From Psettodes erumei (Eukaryota > Chordata > Actinopteri > Pleuronectiformes > Psettodidae), in NCBI GenBank assembly GCA_016785225.1, contig JAFBJZ010000911.1, forward strand, positions 434,001 through 498,000: 64,000 bases of DNA. Reading direction: 5' to 3'. The notes under the pieces are model-generated. The model saw only the letters and a program-made list of their open reading frames with translations. It made no database searches and had not been told where the DNA came from. This document shows, piece by piece, positions 61,101 to 64,000 of the stretch (the stretch's first letter is position 1; the number at the start of each line of letters is the position of its first letter). Both the position numbers and the translations under genes were made by a program.

Positions 61101-62739
61101 TTGCATCGCGACAAAGATGACAGAAAGTCGATGTGAATTTGCAGAAAAAGAAAGCCACTGTACATCACACTTGTTGTTCTTCCTGGCACCTTGCCCCCGT
61201 ATTTAAGTTAACCTCTTCTCCCTGTCCGCACCTCAGACCATTAACCGTGAGCTCACCCTTTGTCAGGCATACATTTTCCAGCATCCTGTGGGAGATGGCG
61301 CTGTCAACCATATCCTGTTCCCTTTCCTGTCCCCGTCGCCATCTCCCCCCCCCAAGACCCTTGACTGCGCACTCAGACCTCGGGAGGAAAAAATGCTCTT
61401 CGCGGGACAGCTGTCACATCCCTCAGGTCGTTCCCTTTGATTGTTCGCTCGTTCCAGGGCAGCGTCACCAGCCACAGGATGTGACACGTCCCTCACCGCC
61501 GCTTCCTGCAGGACTGGAAAAGTAGAACAGTAGTGATGAACTGGTCTGCGGAAAAGGGATAGTCAAAAGGTTTCCGGACGCTTTGCAAGTTATGATTAGG
61601 GCAAACAATGTGCGCGCCGGTGCCGAGAGTTGTTCACACACATAATTACCTCTTTTCATTGGTTTGAAGCGCAGCTCAGCGTAGATCTTTTTCAGACTTG
61701 GGCCGCATTTCGGACTTTCACTTTCCAAACGCAGCCTTTTTCTTTCGAACCAGGGTAGAAAATGTCTCAACAAAGCTGGACTGCATCATGATGTCGTACG
61801 ACAAGGAGGCGGATTGCTTTGTTACACGAATGCTGCATTTCTGCTGTTCACCCCAAGATCGTTGCGATGAAAGCTGTTGACATAATAACTCACAGCCACG
61901 GCTGTAAAATCCTGTCTGCGAGTATCACGAAACCGCTGCGCTTTGTTTTGCCATCCATAAGCCTCTAAACGCATAAATCCCTCCCTCCAACTGGACCGGA
62001 CCGGGGTCGCGTTTCATTGCAAGAACAAACAACCGCATTTCAGTCCATCTCACTTATCGGGCCTGTTTTAGCGGCGCAGCGGCGAGCGTTGCTTTGTGAG
62101 TGTGAGTGGCTGTGAAAGCCGCCGAGTAATCGCATTAGATGGAGAGACCTCTTTGTCTGCTTGAGAGAGAGAGAGAGAGAGGGGAGAAACAGAAGAAAAT
62201 GAGCTGACAAATGATGGTGAATGATGAGGGCGGCTTGAAGTCAGAGGAGCGGAGCGCGAATGTGAAGAAAGCTGCCGAGGTGCAAACGCTCATAACATAT
62301 CTTCCGAAAGACGGGGAAAAAATCAAGCTTGAAGCTCCGCGGCCGCTTATCTCACTTGTGTGCTTGCAACTTTTCCAGCGCCCGTATGGAAAGGCGGGAG
62401 CCCGGTGCAGGCCAGGTTCTCCTTCAGCGAGTGGACTCGCACCAAATGAAAGCCGGCTTCTTCTTTAGGCTCGACTGCTCGGCAGCTTAGCCCCACAAAG
62501 AGCCCGCTTCGGACGCGCTCGCCGATGACCCCACAATTTGATAGATGAAAGGGCCCGAGGACCCGTTCAGGAGAGGCTCGGGCTGCGCTGCATCGCCCCG
62601 GCAACAGCAGCCTCTGGCAGATAGCTATCGCTTCACCGTGGCAACCTTGGGTGTCAGGGGGGGCTGAGAGGGGGGGGGGGGGTTACCAGTTAGGGGCCCC
62701 TTGAATGCACCGCTCCCTCTTCACTCGCGCCCCTCTCCC

Positions 62740-62934
62740 TTTGTGACAGGTTTGTGATTGGCCGGCGTGCGTGTGGGCTCCGCACACGTGCGGCGAGGCG
62801 GCGCAGAGGTTGCAGGGCGCGATCGCGAGCGCACGGTGTTCAGACTGATGTTAGCGGGAGTGTCCTGGTACGTGTGGTGTTGAGCTGGGCCCAAACTCCG
62901 CACCATGGCCGCAGCAGCGTAGCGATCAGATATC
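62740..62934 (+). promoter_or_regulatory. CpG-rich internal promoter and leader of the alternative NHS-family first exon, with a short uORF
   Basis: CpG-dense sequence with an inverted CCAAT box (GATTGGCC near 62756) and a CACGTG E-box near 62784. A five-codon uORF (ATG GCC GCA GCA GCG TAG, 62905-62922) starts in an excellent Kozak context (CACCATGG), 12 bp before the ATG at 62935. Promoter function is inferred from composition and motifs. Confidence 0.45.
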
Positions 62935-62992
62935 ATGTCTGCCAAGGGATTTAGGATTTGGAGCCGGAAGCACCGGAGGAACCCCTACGCAG
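62935..62992 (+). CDS. nhsl1b: Probable alternative short first coding exon of the NHS-family gene
   Basis: Encodes 19 basic residues (MSAKGFRIWSRKHRRNPYA) and ends in phase 1 at a good donor (GCAG|GTCAGT). This is the same phase as the long first exon at 44136-44454, so both could splice to the same downstream exon. NHS-family genes are known to use alternative first exons, some short and basic and lacking the WAVE-homology domain. The peptide itself was not recognised, and a chance ORF beside a donor cannot be excluded. Confidence 0.5.
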
Positions 62993-64000
62993 GTCAGTGT
63001 GTGTTTTCGGCGGTACAACTTCACAGCTCCCACAGAAGAAGAAAAAAAGCTGAAAGATAAACGCGTGAACGGCGGGTCAGAAGGTGTAGCGGTGCAGCGC
63101 CACTGGATAATATTGCTAACATGCATATAATCCACCATTTGAATAATTTAACTTGAATTATTGCATTATTAATGTGGGGTTTAACACACTAGACCTGCCT
63201 CCAGTGCAAAAAAAAAGTTGATGTGGAGCTCGGGAGTTTAGGTTAGAAGAATCTGAAGGATGGAAAATGTTATCTTTCCCTTGTGTCGCAGGAGGTGAAG
63301 GGGCTTTGCTGATCCGATCCCTTTATGTTTTGTCGCAGACGAACACAAACGCACAACCTTTTCACTGCTACACCACCGCACCCCCACCCCCCCACACTAA
63401 CCACATGTCCAAGGTGCGACTTTGCTTATTAGCAGTGTAATAGTTTTCATCAACACATTTCTTTTTCATACTCATCACACCGTCTCCAGAGTTTTGCTGT
63501 TTTAACCCACGTCACGGGTGGCGATGTGTGTGCCCTCTCCCCCCACCGTGGCTTCATTTCATCCTGGTTCCTCCTGTTATTAGCTATGTATTACCTGTAT
63601 TATGGCAAGAGAAGTGCTGGAATGATGATTTATTTGAAATTGCGTATATGACAGTAAATGTAATCTGAAACGTTGCTGAAGAATGTGCTGTCACAAATGG
63701 ATCTGGAGTTCATTCTCGTCCTACTACAGTAAAGTTTCCTTAAAAAAAACAAAACAACTGGAGACCACGTGTCACAGTGTGCATGCAGTTAGAAGTTGGA
63801 CCGCTCGACCTCCATCGTGACAGTTTACAGCTGAAACCAGGCTCTGATGAAAGTGAGCACCAGGGGACGTGGATGTGTGGGACTCCTTGTGTAAACTGGG
63901 GAAAAACGTACTGACGCACGCTCACCGTTGTTACCGGGTTGGATTTCATACTCGTCAGGTCACATAAAATGTCTCTCACGTCTCTCAGTCTTAATGGCCT
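62993..64000 (+). other. Intron following the alternative first exon, to the window edge
   Basis: No further exon or RNA gene recognised. Holds short homopolymer and CA-like tracts only. Confidence 0.4.

Overview
The window looks like nuclear DNA of a spiny-rayed (percomorph-type) teleost fish. Supporting signs are vertebrate protein families in many short GT-AG exons, compact introns of about 80-500 bp, dense CA/TG microsatellites, CpG-rich promoters, and a gene order that matches human 1q42 (ACBD3-MIXL1-LIN9-PARP1) with all four relative orientations kept. There is no sign of prokaryotic, plasmid or viral content. Exon borders were assigned by eye from splice signals, reading-frame continuity and remembered family sequences; no alignment program was run.

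Layout. 1-3 kb: no gene recognised. 3.0-11.3 kb (+): a complete 20-exon membrane adenylyl cyclase of the Ca2+/calmodulin-stimulated ADCY8 type (1189 aa). 12.1-22.5 kb (+): complete parp1 (23 coding exons, 1014 aa, human catalytic numbering preserved exactly). Inside parp1 intron 4, on the opposite strand, lies a single-coding-exon adenosine A2-like receptor (371 aa). 23.3-29.95 kb (+): complete lin9 (15 exons, 546 aa), a MuvB/DREAM subunit. 30.0-31.6 kb (-): mixl1, a Mix-type paired-like homeobox gene, tail-to-tail with lin9. 34.5-41 kb (+): acbd3 (GCP60), a Golgi ACB/GOLD-domain protein. From 44.1 kb to the right edge (+): the 5' part of a Nance-Horan family gene, probably nhsl1b. It has one long WAVE-homology first exon at 44.1 kb and a probable alternative short first exon at 62.9 kb, separated by an 18.5-kb microsatellite-rich intron. 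The rest of that gene is beyond the window.

The genes are unrelated eukaryotic transcription units and form no operon. The most interesting points are: the adenosine receptor ORF nested antisense in parp1 and lacking the family's usual coding intron; a compact cluster of T-box, FoxH1 and Smad-like sites 150-270 bp upstream of the mixl1 start; a one-base frame mismatch at the mixl1 exon 3/4 junction; a putative 20-nt microexon needed to keep acbd3 in frame; phase-matched alternative first exons in the NHS-family gene; and coincident lin9/mixl1 3' ends.
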